NCBI GenBank assembly: GCA_000310025.1
Contig: FN649734.1
Coordinates: 1,689,749-1,753,748, forward strand
Length of the DNA stretch: 64,000 bases
Origin: Ectocarpus siliculosus
Lineage: Eukaryota > Sar > Phaeophyceae > Ectocarpales > Ectocarpaceae
Reading direction: 5' to 3'
The notes under the pieces were generated by a model that worked only from the letters and a program-made list of their open reading frames with translations, did no database searches and had not been told where the DNA came from. The translations under genes and the position numbers were made by a program. Of this stretch, positions 22,501 through 33,140 are shown in pieces; position 1 is the first letter of the stretch; each line of letters opens with the position of its first letter.

Positions 22501-23943
22501 GGGGACCTCGTTATTTTTGTATTGCGTTGTTGCTATTATTGGCTTCGAGTTATCGAGATTTGAAGGCGTATGTAACGGTTGGGATATTCCAAGAATTGGG
22601 GTGTCAGCTGCCAAGGCACCGTTTCGGGAACCATCCCTGTAGCCATAACTGTTTGTCTACATTTCGACACAGGATCTTCACATGAACATGTCTTACCAAA
22701 ACACCGATAAGTCGACTCTCTCGGGAGGTTTCTGAGGAAACGCTTTCGTCCTGCACCTACCGATCATCACGTTTCCACCCCTGATTGTCGCTGATGGCGC
22801 TCCTCTCCCTTGCTTTTTCTTGGAATTGTTTTGTCGATGGTGGGCGCTACTCTTCTACTTTTTGTATTTTTTCTTTGAACAATCGATCCCGTCTCCACCA
22901 CCCTTTTGATGTTTTTGATGATAGCGCTCCACCCTTATTTGTGCGACGTTTTCGTGCGTTGTTCCTAGGTTTACGGCCTTAGCTTCCACTCCATCAGCCC
23001 TTCTTTCCAGGTCCATGTTCAGGTTCCCGACCATCGAGTCCCCTACTTTCAGGTACTGTACCTTTTTGTGGCTACAGGGTGCTGTGTACTCGTTGCGTCT
23101 TTGTATTGTGTGGCTAGAGGGTGTTGAGCATCCCGTTGTTGTAGTTTGGCCCCTCTTGCGCGTTTCCTATAGCACAGGCCGAGCTTGTGTGTTGGGAGAG
23201 GAGTGTTGGTTGTTGCTGTCTGAATCTGTTGTGCGATTGTTTCCTCCCACACAGGCAAAGCTTGTGCCTTGTCGAGGGTGCTACGCACCTCGTTGTTTTT
23301 GTTGTTTGGCTCTATTGCGCGCTTCCTGCAGCGCAGGCAAAGCTTGTGTGTGCTGTAGATGATGTCGGCCCCTTGTTGTCGCTCTTTGACTTGGAAGCGT
23401 TGCTTCCTCCAAGGCAGGCAAAGGTTTTTCGTTGTCGTGTCCACCTGCTGTGTAGTTGATGAAATTGTTGGTGTTCACCCGTGCCACAAACCCCGCGGTC
23501 TCGGCCGCTATGTAGCTCAACGCAAGGTAAGTTCGTGTCGTTTTTGGAGCTGTTTTCTGCCCAGTACGGTTCGACAGCAGCAATGCGTTGTGGTGTCAAA
23601 GATGCCGTGTACGTCCAATCCCCCCAACTGCTTACTCGCACGCTCAACCGTGCGTTCGTTTCCTCAGCGCACACGTGCAACGAGCTTGTCGCGGCGTGCG
23701 TGCCCAATGATGGACATGAAACTCGGAAAACGACCGCAATAAAACAGTACTCCAACGCGCTCTTGTTTGCCCATTGTTTGCGTTGTACTATGTTTGTTTT
23801 TTTATGGTTCTCAGACCGACCAGCTGTTCCACAAATGGCACCCTCTCATGGAGAGCCTGCGAGCGGAGCCCCGCCTTCGGTTCCTGGTAAGGATGAAGCC
23901 CGACGGCAGCGGTCCCCTGGACAACATGTGCGGCTGCTGCTGA
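18424..23943 (+). CDS. Unrecognised protein, seven exons, Cys-rich C-terminus
   Basis: Exons are 18424-18561, 19332-19482, 20098-20198, 21260-21391, 22046-22276, 23011-23052 and 23815-23943. All junction phases match. The start is taken as the ATG at 18424 (MLESLAARVTVGFF). The frame is open upstream to an acceptor at 18282, so the true start may be earlier. The product has about 334 residues, mixed alpha/beta in character, with a Ser/Ala linker in exon 5. No membrane span or known motif is seen. The last residues, DNMCGCC, resemble C-terminal double-cysteine lipidation signals, but this is inference. Introns after exons 2 and 4 start with GCAAGT, and only these GC donors keep phase. The phase-2 entry at 18282 would join directly to a donor at 17953/17954 inside the last CobW exon, so this may be a C-terminal part of a CobW fusion. 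Confidence 0.6.
19524..19576 (+). repeat. (CTG)n microsatellite, intronic
   Basis: About 17 CTG units lie 40 bp after the GC donor of exon 2 of the unrecognised gene. Confidence 0.9.
21128..21208 (+). repeat. (TTCC)n microsatellite, intronic
   Basis: About 20 TTCC units with few interruptions make a long pyrimidine tract. It ends about 50 bp before the acceptor of the exon at 21260 and may act as, or compete with, its polypyrimidine tract. Confidence 0.9.
21815..21846 (+). repeat. Dispersed 32-bp tRNA-D-arm-like motif, copy 1
   Basis: TTCATTGGTCAACCGG followed by TTGGCGCGGTCGATGC, and then AAACACAC a few bases on. Related copies lie at 39051, 39157 and 54764. Confidence 0.65.
22345..22463 (+). 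repeat. 59-bp tandem duplication, intronic
   Basis: Two copies of a 59-bp unit (starting GTGTTGGTATTGTC, containing CATTCTGGCGCCAGTGTG) differ by a single base. They follow the donor of the exon ending at 22276. Confidence 0.9.
23060..23430 (+). repeat. Degenerate tandem array, unit about 80-115 bp, intronic
   Basis: Three to four diverged units share GAGGGTGCT.CGCA.CTCGTTGTT, GTTTGGC.C.ATTGCGCG, TTCCT...CAGGCAAAGCTTGTG and similar blocks. They lie in the last intron of the unrecognised gene. Confidence 0.55.
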
Positions 23944-26900
23944 TGGCGGCACGACACAGAACAGAATTGCCCGGGGGGTTGACGACGCTCTGGTGTCAGA
24001 AGAAGCGGCGACTCCCACGTTTATCAGAACAAGCGGAGATTATTTGTCGGCGGCTTGTTTCCGCTGACGAGCTCAAAAGGAAAAAAAAAAAAAAAACCAC
24101 GACATTGTCTTGTCGTGTTGTTGTTTGTGTGCGTGTCTATGGCGGCTTGGGCGGGGTTACAAGTGCGACGACGTTATGTAATAGCGCTATAGGAAAGCTT
24201 CCTGGTGAAGCACGCGACTTGTTCCTTGATACTACAATATCACAATATCCCAACACGAACTATAATATATAGGAGTTTAGTGTTGGAGGGTTCCCTTGTA
24301 CATGGCGGCCAGCAGAACCTATCACAAGCAGTATCACATTTATGTTTTCCGATGGGTATCGCAAAAGAAAATGGTAATGTTTTCCGATGAGTATCACAAA
24401 AGAAAACGGTATCGCCTTTTTCTGTGTTCAGATGAAGATGTTTTTTATGTTGGAAGGATGTTGCGAAAGAAATATCACATTTGTGTTTCCTGATGGATGT
24501 CACAAGAAATATCACATTGTCTGTTTGCAGATGGAGATGTTGTCAGATGGATATCACAATAGAACTATCAAGTTTGTGTTTTCAGATGGGTGTCGTTGGT
24601 CGTAGGGCGCAGTAGTAGGGCTTTTCGCAGAGAGAGGGAGAAGAGCGAGCGGCTGTCTCGTTCTCCTTTTCAAAACAGCGAGTTTCAGTGGCCCCGAGCC
24701 ACCAGCACGGTTGTTGCCACTGTCATGTGCCTCGGTCGAAGTCATGCTTTTTGGCTTTAAGGCAAGGCGTTGCTTGTTTCCCGTGGCCTCCGCGGTCTGC
24801 TCTTTTTGATTCATAAGATTATATGGCGTGTGCTGGTTTAGTACCATTTGACTCCCACACAGCAGCAGCCGCACGCGCCAAAATGGAGCAGGGCGCCCTT
24901 AGCGCACAGCAACAACGAAGTTCCCAAAAGGACCTTCGCACCTCCCATGTGGCCGAAACAAAATTTGGTTGCTGAAGCGTTTCAAGCGTATGGACTACTT
25001 CGTAGGTCGCCGTTTGATCGCGGTCGAGCAAAGAGCTCGGAAAAGGCACGTAGAGACAGGCTTTGATGGGATGGTGACGGGTGCGGAAGTGGGTGCTGCA
25101 ATGGCTAGTGCCCCTGCCAGCAACTCTGTTTTAGTGTGGAGTTTTAACAGTTGGAGAGTCTCTGTGTTTAAACACCTTGACGCGGTTTAGTTCCCGGCCT
25201 TGAACATTGCTGCAGTGAACTTCAGGCAACCTCGGTGTGCGGCAGTGGTCGCGCCTTGGCTTTAATAATAGTGGAGTTGATAATTTACTCGTTCTAGAGC
25301 CCTCTCTTTTCTTCTCCAATTTGAATCTGTTTTTTTGGAGCGGGGTCATTGATGGCAGGCACAACGACGATTGTGGGGTGATGCGTCATTTTATTGCCAT
25401 GAAGGTGCTATGAATGAGTGCGTCGTTTCGGCCCGGAGCGTCCAGCAGCGTATCATAAGAGGTACTACGTACACAAACGCTTTTTTTCGTGAAAACATTT
25501 TCTTCAATACCGCAATACGTCCGACGCCGACAGAGTGGTTGTTGCAGAACACGTGCAACCTTGTTTCGGCCGCCAAGTGAACAATCACCCGCGCTTGACG
25601 GGCTGCACACGCGCTTTGATTTCGGCGTGTTGATGCCAAAGCGCTCTCAACTGAGGGGGTGCCCAAGCACAAACGGTCGCCGTCAAAGCTCATCTGCTGA
25701 TACTACGCATGCAGTCCCACCCAATTAGTTTCACAATGCAAACGGCATTCATTGCAGAGGTGAATAGTTCCTAGATGGAGTCGAAAGAGACCACCTGCAG
25801 AGTTTCTTTTTCGGAATCGGACACGGAGCCCGCGACGACGGTAGTATCGGTTTCGCACGAGACCCACATAATAATAGCAAAACGCGCCTCTGTAACTACT
25901 GTACTACTCGTCGTTGGTAGCCTCATTCGGGCCTTGAGTATCCTTTCGGCCGCCATCTATCGTACCAGGCTAATCTCGAACCCGGTTCCTGACCTATGTG
26001 ACTATCCGCATGTGCATAGGCTATGTATGCGTACCATAGTTGGCGGGGTTATCGGTTAAAGACGGAGAAACACCCCACTCTCCGCTCCGCGGCATGTTCC
26101 GAGCGGAACAACGATTGGCTCATACATTGGTACGCTTGACCCCGTCGTTGACAAGAAGCTTGGGGCAGACCAGTCCACGGAATCCAGAACCGCTTGTTTC
26201 TGGAACCGTAACATCACATGGGCAAAAACACGTGGAACCCAGGAACGGTGCACAGAAGCGGACCAGTCGGCGGAAAGACTCAAATAACTGGTGCGCAGGG
26301 TTCCCCGAAAATTCATGTGGCCCGGAATAGCAGCAGCAGGATACCACATTGCAGATTGTGGCCTCTCCACAGCAGAGCAGTACAGCAGGAGCATGGAACC
26401 GTTCTTCACACCAAGGATGTCCGGCGGGCCACACGCCACGACCTCACATGTATGTGCGCAGAAAGGAAGGGAGGCGGGGATTTCGTTCTGGAAAAGTCCG
26501 CAATTTACCCGTCCCGCCCAAGCCCAATCCCACCCAACCCAATTCATCCTCATTCACACCCTGCACAGCTCTGCTTCAAAACTATCCAGATAGCAGCAAA
26601 GGACAGGTGAGCTACGGGGGGAACGGCCAAAGGACGAGCGCACACGCAACGTGTGTGCGCGCACCCAACGCCCTCCTCGGGTTTGTTCGTAATTTTGTTC
26701 TGGTACGATGAACGGCAACAAACCGCAGCCCTCACGCGTGTCAAATTGAGAGGTTGTTATTAGCACCCGGAACATCGGTATTGGAGGTGGCCACACGGGT
26801 ATCCTGAGTAGTTTTTGTACCGATGAATGCAAGCCCTTTGTGTCCGTCCTCCACTGTCCATGTCGTCAATCGTCGATTTGTCCACAGGGAGCAGAGGGGC

Positions 26901-27193
26901 CGCGAGCAAGTAAGGGTATACGCAGCACATACATTCAAAGCACATTCAAAGCACGTCCCTCCATAGTCTAGATTTGATTCCTCCGCAAGAAGAGCGCATC
27001 GCCTAGATACAAAGAACGGTGAACAACCCCGCGCATGCCCATCATTCTTCCGGTTTGCATTCCGTTCTTGGTCCCTGGCGCCCCGAAAGCACCACATTTC
27101 CCATCTTTGGAGATGGATACCTCACACACAGTATACATGACTTGCCAACCCGAACACGTAACTTTTTCAGGACGCCCAAGGATTATTCGCGAC
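23944..27193. other. Intergenic region with no supported gene
   Basis: Apart from the minisatellite at 24319-24597 I see no supported feature. Small frames of up to 165 codons at 26056-26553 have no matching splice pattern or family resemblance. A 40-bp segment at about 26571-26610 has good acceptor and donor sites (CTGCACAG and CAG|GTGAGC) but its phase does not fit the next exon. Confidence 0.4.
24319..24597 (+). repeat. Degenerate minisatellite, unit about 40-50 bp
   Basis: Six or so diverged units share TATCACA..TTGTGTTT.C and AGATGG.TATCACAA.AGAAA. The array is AT-rich compared with its surroundings and has no open frame of note. Confidence 0.6.
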
Positions 27194-28972
27194 ATGGAGC
27201 AGTTCAAGATATCCACGCTTTCGAAGCAATTCCCCAACCAGCTAGCCCAGGGCAAGGAAGGAAAGGTGAGGTCGCCCTTGGCCGATTCAGAGCTCCCACG
27301 TACCAGTGAATCGTGAGTGAATATCGCACCATGTTTTATCCTGATGCGTCATCGCGTATGTCATTGACTGAGTGTATGTCAACCTCTGAAACGAACGATT
27401 TCTCGCACTTGACGTCGATTTAGACGGGATGTTGCCTGTTGCTTCGTTTGTGGTCAGGTGATTCTCGCGGGGCAGGGCGATGACTGGTTCCTGGAAAATC
27501 TTTTTTCCACCGAAGGTGGAGACAACCGAGCCATCATCGCTCCCCGGTATGTGTACATCTTGCCACATGGATGGGTAGATGCGCCGTCATTTCGTCCGCA
27601 AACCATGCCCGAGGCCAAGTTCCATGGCAAGCTCTCGGCCCCGTGGCCCAAAAACATGGAACTGTCTGCCCCCTCTTGTCTACACCCCACACGATTTTTC
27701 CAAATTTTCCTCGTTCTTGTAGATGGTAGATGGATGGAAGTGTACTCGCTCGATCTTGTGGATGGCGGGTATGAGAACCAAGAGGCGCGAAGTGTAGTTG
27801 TATGTATGCACACAAGAGCTCGGTCCACAACCTCGAGCTACGTTAATTCAAACCGAAGCTGCACAGCACCATGTTACTTCGGCTTTCTTGCCTGCTTGCC
27901 GACAGGTGGACGCAGCTCTTGGAATCGGGTTTACGACCCCTCTTGCACCAACTGCTTCTTGGTGGTGGGAGAAACAGTCCGTTATGACAAAAAGGCCTAT
28001 GTCTATGCGGTTCAATGTGTTGCCTCAACCTCAAAATATATGAAACCAGGTTTCGTTTTTTTCTGGCGCGAAGAAATCGACAGAAGGAGTGAATATTATT
28101 CCTGTTTCGTGCAAGACCTCAAATACAATGCGCCAACGGGCGAAAGCACGATCGCCATTCTTGTTCCTTTAAAGCGTTCCCACTGCGCGCCATCGGTTGA
28201 ACAATTATTCAGGCTGGGAATGCTCCAGGCACTGGCCAGCCTCGCCCCCGTGTTCAAGCCTGGCTGCAGCGATGTGAGTCATTGCAAAACAATCGACAAA
28301 TGATCAATGAAATGAAAAGGACGCCAGAAAACAACAACATACATTTGCATAGACAAAATGAAAAAATCAACAGTGTGTGGCGTGTTTGTTCCAGCTTTAC
28401 ACTATCTTTTGGGCCCCCGGAAGACAATAGTGGTGCACGAGCGAGCTCCAATGATCGGGCAGTATACTGTAGTTATCGGTCTCCCTTGTGACATTTTCCT
28501 CGAGGCATCTTCACTCAGCGGACTGTCGGCAGCAATGTCGTGATATGCGAAATGAATTCCAAACCAACGTGGTTCGATGGTACTAGCTCCGCTCCCACAA
28601 CGTAACGAAACCAAGCCCTTTCCCTGTCTGCCTGCCTGTGTGTGTTCGGCCAATCAGCTCAGCGGCGAGGTTCGGCTGTCGCTCGATGACGAACGGTTCC
28701 CCTGGAGGTTCGACAACGAAGACTCCAGCGGCTTCACTATAGCGGCTCGCGAACAAAGCATCCCGGACGGCGTGGTCCTCCCCGCCGGCGGGAAGATCTT
28801 TCTCGTTTGGGAAGCCACCGAAGTGAAGTGGGTGTGGAGCGGCGGCGTTGTTCCTGCAGTTCCCGGCAACGCCCGCTGGGTTTTGCAAAAGGTGGGCCCG
28901 GACGAGGACGGGGTTGCGTGTCCAAGTACCATTCAGAGTTTTCCGTCGGAACCATGCTGCACTGACGACTGA
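27194..28972 (+). CDS. Unrecognised paralogue A of a tandem pair (with insertion)
   Basis: Exons are 27171/27194-27265, 27458-28273 and 28658-28972, with stop TGA at 28970. The ATG at 27194 (MEQFKISTLSKQF) sits inside a segment with an acceptor at 27171, so an upstream exon is possible. Homology to paralogue B at 29634 runs over three blocks: EQFKIS..KQF with GQGDDWFLE, LQALASLAPVF, and a C-terminal domain FPWRFDNE...LPAGGKIFLVWEATEVKW.WSGGVVPAVPG. Between blocks 1 and 2, paralogue A carries about 200 extra in-frame residues with paired cysteines (DPSCTNCF) and aromatic-rich segments. That frame stays open for 816 bp, which argues that it is coding. The product is about 400 residues, with no signal peptide or membrane span. 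The C-terminal block looks beta-rich. I do not recognise the family. Confidence 0.6.
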
Positions 28973-29082
28973 AGAAGGCAGAGAGACTGGCGCAGAGACT
29001 CCCGAACAGCTAGCTCTTCTTCCAATAGTCAACTAGTCGAACCATGACGAAGACGCCGATGTAACTGCCTGAAACCCGTGTC

Positions 29083-29088
29083 AATAAA
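29083..29088 (+). terminator. Polyadenylation signal AATAAA
   Basis: A canonical AATAAA lies 110 bp after the stop of paralogue A, which fits a short 3' UTR. Confidence 0.5.
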
Positions 29089-29562
29089 ACTGGTTGAAAT
29101 ATTCACGGTTTTGAGAAGCGCGTGCGGACCGGCTTGAACACGGTGCAGATTTGTGAGGCTGTTTCGGCTTCAACTCCAAACCATTGATCTGAACCTTATC
29201 CTCCAGCACAGAAAGCAACGCACCATTCGCAGAAGCCCCCTACAATAGTAGTGTGGTTTAGCTGAAGACGAAGATGAAATACCTGGGATTCTGTAGGGTT
29301 GAGCGCTTCCTGGCGCGGTATTATCGTCCCCAGCACCGTCATGTGCAGGATATCGAGAACATCAACATTGAACGACCACGAAACGCGGGATACCGCGCCA
29401 AATCCACACGTTATTGAACACGGCCAAGGCCTCGGAACAACGTGGACGAAGTATACTAAACACGGTTTCACTGGGGATGCTTTCATTTCTCTCGCACTGA
29501 AGCGCCCACAATATTGAATCCCTATCATAGGCTATTTACAGTTTACACGTTAAGGTTGAGCC

Positions 29563-29690
29563 TGTGAACGATCCTCCGAAACAGGTGAAGATATATCACA
29601 CGGAAGAGCACCCGCAAAGACCACCACAGTACCATGCACATTCTACGCGTGCAGGTTCAGCCTGTGAACGATGCCCTGGAGCAGGTGAAG
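29563..29690 (+). repeat. Short direct duplication overlapping the start of paralogue B
   Basis: GAGCCTGTGAACGATCC...CAGGTGAAGATAT near 29555-29592 is repeated as CAGCCTGTGAACGATGC...CAGGTGAAGATAT near 29658-29692. The upstream copy runs into stop codons in alternative frames, so it looks like a duplicated exon edge. Confidence 0.6.
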
Positions 29691-30492
29691 ATATCTCTCT
29701 TCACCAAGGCGTTCGCCCTACCCCGGGAACGGTTCGTGGCCCAGGCCGACCGGAGCGTGGTACTTGCTGCAGAGGGCGACAAATGGTTCCTCAGGTGCGT
29801 TGTTGTGGCTTATTTTGTAGCCCCGTGAACTTGCTGCTCGATCGACGCTTGGTCACTCCCGTCTCCTTACCCCCCCTCACCGACATACTCCTCCCCCATA
29901 TCTCTGTCGTCATTTTGTGGTTTATTGTCTCTGTTCCAGGTCGTCTTCCAAAGGGGATGACTCTGTCAAGTCTAAGACCAGTGCGATTCTCGCCCCTAGC
30001 CTCGGCCCCCTCCAGGTGCTGGCCCAGCTGGCCCCAATCTTCCCCCCGAAGACAAGGAACGAGTCCTCTCCCACCCCTAAGGCTGGCGGCCACGGAGAAC
30101 AGCATGCACCGTCCTGTGACGACATGGTGGATCAGAGCGGAGAGCTCGGGCTCAGCGTCGCCACGAACGGAAATGATTTTCCGTGGACGTTTGAGGAGAG
30201 GGCCGAGGGCGGCGTCACCATCACGGCCACCGCCCCCCCCGAGCTAGCCTTCCCCGCGGGGGGCAGGGTGTACCTGGTCTGGGAGCTTCCGAACATGGTG
30301 AAGTGGCAATTCTCCGGGGGGCTCGTGGCGGAAGTACCCCCCGGCGCTCTGTGGGCCGTCTCGCCTGTTGATGGAGGAGGAGGAGGAGGAGGAGGAGGGA
30401 AGGAGGGCGCCTGTGGTGTTGTGGAGCATGTGGCTGCCGCCGCTGGTTCGTCTACGACGATCGCGGATACCTCGAGTGGTTTGGGCCCTTAA
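29634..30492 (+). CDS. Unrecognised paralogue B of a tandem pair
   Basis: Two exons, 29634-29794 and 29940-30492, join in phase 2. ATG 29634 opens MHILRVQVQPVNDALEQVK. A possible acceptor (GTGCAG|GTTCAG) at 29651-29652 means an upstream exon cannot be excluded. The stop TAA is at 30490. The product has about 237 residues. Blocks SVVLAAEGDKWFLR, LQVLAQLAPIF and FPWTFEE...FPAGGRVYLVWELPNMVKWQFSGG match paralogue A. A glycine run ((GGA)n near 30380) and a Ser/Thr-rich tail follow. There is no membrane span or signal peptide. The function is unknown. The conserved C-terminal block with alternating hydrophobic residues and tryptophans suggests a beta-sandwich, by inference only. Confidence 0.6.
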
Positions 30493-30537
30493 ATACGGAG
30501 ATAAAAATATCGAGAAACATTGAAGAAGAGTGGACTA

Positions 30538-30960
30538 TATTTTCGCGATATTGTCTTGTCTATTTTCCTGTTTGTTATCGACTTGTACGAAATGGTTGGG
30601 GAAAACTACACTTAATACTGCAGCGTGGGGAGAAAGCCAGGCTACCTACTGTAGGGGGACGTACTTGTTGGTGATGTGCGTCGACGATTTTTTTGTCGGA
30701 AACAAGGAGGTACATTGATGTGGTGCGGGGATCACATGGCGTTGAAGTCGTTCCGCGATTGAATTTCGCGATCACTTTTGATTGGATCAAAGAGAGGTAA
30801 TAAATTTCGACGTTTCTCTAACGAGAGGCAAATTTGTTTGATGTTCTCTCGAGTACACAGAGGAGGCTTATTTGTTTTCCACCAGAGCCTTTGGACCTTT
30901 GCGGTTAAGGTAGCTCAATGCACGCCCGGCTACATGAGAGACTTGATTTTTCATGGGTGG
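30538..30960 (+). pseudogene. Decayed copia-type reverse-transcriptase-like fragment
   Basis: The plus strand reads GTYLLVMCVDDFFVGNKEVH and then stops. Further frames downstream resemble the following segment of a Ty1/copia polymerase (SLTRGKF, SLEYTEEAYLF) but are broken by stop codons. The VDD core preceded by hydrophobic residues is the RT active-site signature. The match is short and the case is weak. Confidence 0.3.
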
Positions 30961-32190
30961 AGGGTGGAGGGGATGGTACGACCGCAGTGGTCTCTTCGGT
31001 CTTCGAGTGTAGTGAATTGGCACAGGCGAATCTGATGATGGAACGTATGCTTAGTGAATCGATCTACGAGAGACAGATATGACATCCGTGAAAGTTCAGA
31101 ATTGGCGTACGTTCAACGTGGTAGATGTTGGACAGTGTGGAGCAATTGTCCGACCACCTACTACGTATGTTAGCAGGTGACGGACGTTGGGAATATTCCT
31201 CCTTTGGATTCATTCCAACTGACCTTGATTTGCTTTGCGTGCGTCGCCTGCTGGTGTGTTGACAACCAACATGTGTTTGGGGTGTCGGCGCGTGTACTAT
31301 GTTATCACGCTCGCGGGCTCTTGTCGAGAGCGTGTTGCACAAAGGAGTGACTCAAGTTCCTTGCTTATTGGAGAGTTTAACGAGTGACAGACGTCAGCAA
31401 GAAGAGGCAAAGCCTGCTGCACCAAGTCTGTCTATCATACCCATATCTTTTTCATCTGCGTAACCCCCTCGGAGATCTCGGAGAATTGTATCCTGCCGTG
31501 TACACACACAAACAGCCCCCCTACTCGGTACGAGATACGATCTACGAGATCCTCCGTACATATCGCCAGGTAAAACGGCAACAAATCTAAAAACCGTTCA
31601 TCTTTCGTATCCACAAATAAATCATCTCAACTCCCGGATCTATCGAATATTCAAGTTTCAGGTTACTCCTCCTCCTACGACTATGGAACTTCACTAAGAG
31701 TCTTAACAAGCACCCCTCTCGAGAAAATGTCGTCACCACATTCTCAAGTAGTCAAACACAAAGAATTATCCTTGGAAGATTACTCAGCAAAGATCAACAT
31801 TACATCAGAGCCACGTCATAAAGACTCTGGACGGACAACTCTGGCAAAACGCGTCAACAAATACCTCGAACAAAACCCTCGCACAAAACTGTGTTTCAAC
31901 TCATTGACCAATTTGAAATAAGCTTCGGAAGCACATAGGCCTCAACCATGTCTTACCAAAATATGTCAAATCCTTCCTCCAATACATCGTTCAGAACAGT
32001 CATCAATACCTAATACATGCGGCACCAATAGACAAACGTTAAAAACCCGGCGTTCAAAGACGCCAGAGGAAACTTTCGCCAATTATGCCGTTTCTCAAAC
32101 ATCCAGACATGGACTTCTTGACAGCCCCCCTGCTGCATCATCGCCCAAAACATAAAAGTTTAACAGCCCCCCTGCTGCCGCCCCCCCCGG
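30961..32190. other. Gene-free stretch
   Basis: I see no gene. AGCCCCCCTACTCGGTACGA near 31515 also occurs near 17030 in CobW's last intron, which suggests scattered pieces of one element. The other frames are short and unconvincing. Confidence 0.4.
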
Positions 32191-32313
32191 TGTTTGCCAT
32201 CGGGGTTTGGGTTTTCGTCGCTTGGCAACGACGTTGTAAAACAAGCCCCCCACTCGGTGTTTGCCATCGGGATTGGGTTTTCGTCGCTTGGCAACGACGT
32301 TGTAAAACAAGCC
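32191..32313 (+). repeat. Tandem duplication, unit about 67 bp
   Basis: Two copies of TGTTTGCCATCGGG..TTGGGTTTTCGTCGCTTGGCAACGACGTTGTAAAACAAGCC (split here by one variable site) differ by small indels. CAGCCCCCCTGCTGC blocks lie on the left side and again near 32790-32850. Confidence 0.85.
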
Positions 32314-32867
32314 AATTCACTTCGTGAACTCGGCAACCAGGTTACCGTTTTTTTGTTTTACCTCGTTTTGTATTTTTTGGCGGTAACCATAATGGTGGTC
32401 GAGTAGATCATGTTGTGCGGGGTCGAGAAACCTCACTCCGCGCAACGGGGGATGATCGCACCACGTTGTGTTAAAATGGTCAAGCTTCCTCGAGGCAGTT
32501 ACACAGTGCTTACAACTGTCTCTGGAAGTGAAAGCACCAGAAAATAAATTAAGTCATACGTAGCTGTCATCCGTACGCAAGGAAGTAAGCACAAGATGCC
32601 GAACACCCTTAGCAGGATGCAGCTCACCCTTCATGCGACTCGCCAAATACCTCACGGCGCTTCGCGCTTGGTGATGTGAGAGCCTGGTCCGGTGAGAACC
32701 CGGCGTGCTCCGTCCCGGCTTTGTTGGGATGCGAGGTCAATGGTCAAAACGACTACGGCATGCCACGACTATGGAGTACCCCCCCCCCCCCCCCCCCTGC
32801 TGCATCATCTCCCAAAACACGAACGCTAACAGCCCCCCTGCTGCAACAACTCTCGGATCCAAACAAC

Positions 32868-33140
32868 GAGAAATCAAACGAATATATATCATGAAGTTAC
32901 CTCCGAACCCCGCGGAAAAAACCGGAATCGCGAATAAACAAGAAATGTATTTCTTATCCTAGCAACGAGGAATCAGACAAGTATCATGAAGTTGCCTCAA
33001 ACTCCGCAGGTAAACGCGGAATCGCAAACAAACAAGAATTGAGGACGAAGTTGCCTCAAACTCCGCAGGTAAACGCGGAATCGCAAACAAACAAGAATTG
33101 AGGACTTCTCCTCATTTTCCGCAGGTAAAACGCGGAAAAC
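32868..33140 (+). repeat. Minisatellite, unit about 59 bp
   Basis: Two almost identical 59-bp units begin at 32991 and 33050 (GTTGCCTCAAACTCCGCAGG, AAACGCGGAATCGCAAAC). A diverged unit lies before them (from 32868) and a partial one after (to 33140). Confidence 0.85.

Noticed and set aside
26571-26610. 40-bp exon-like segment with good acceptor and donor before paralogue A
   Set aside because: Neither open frame joins in phase to the exon at 27171.
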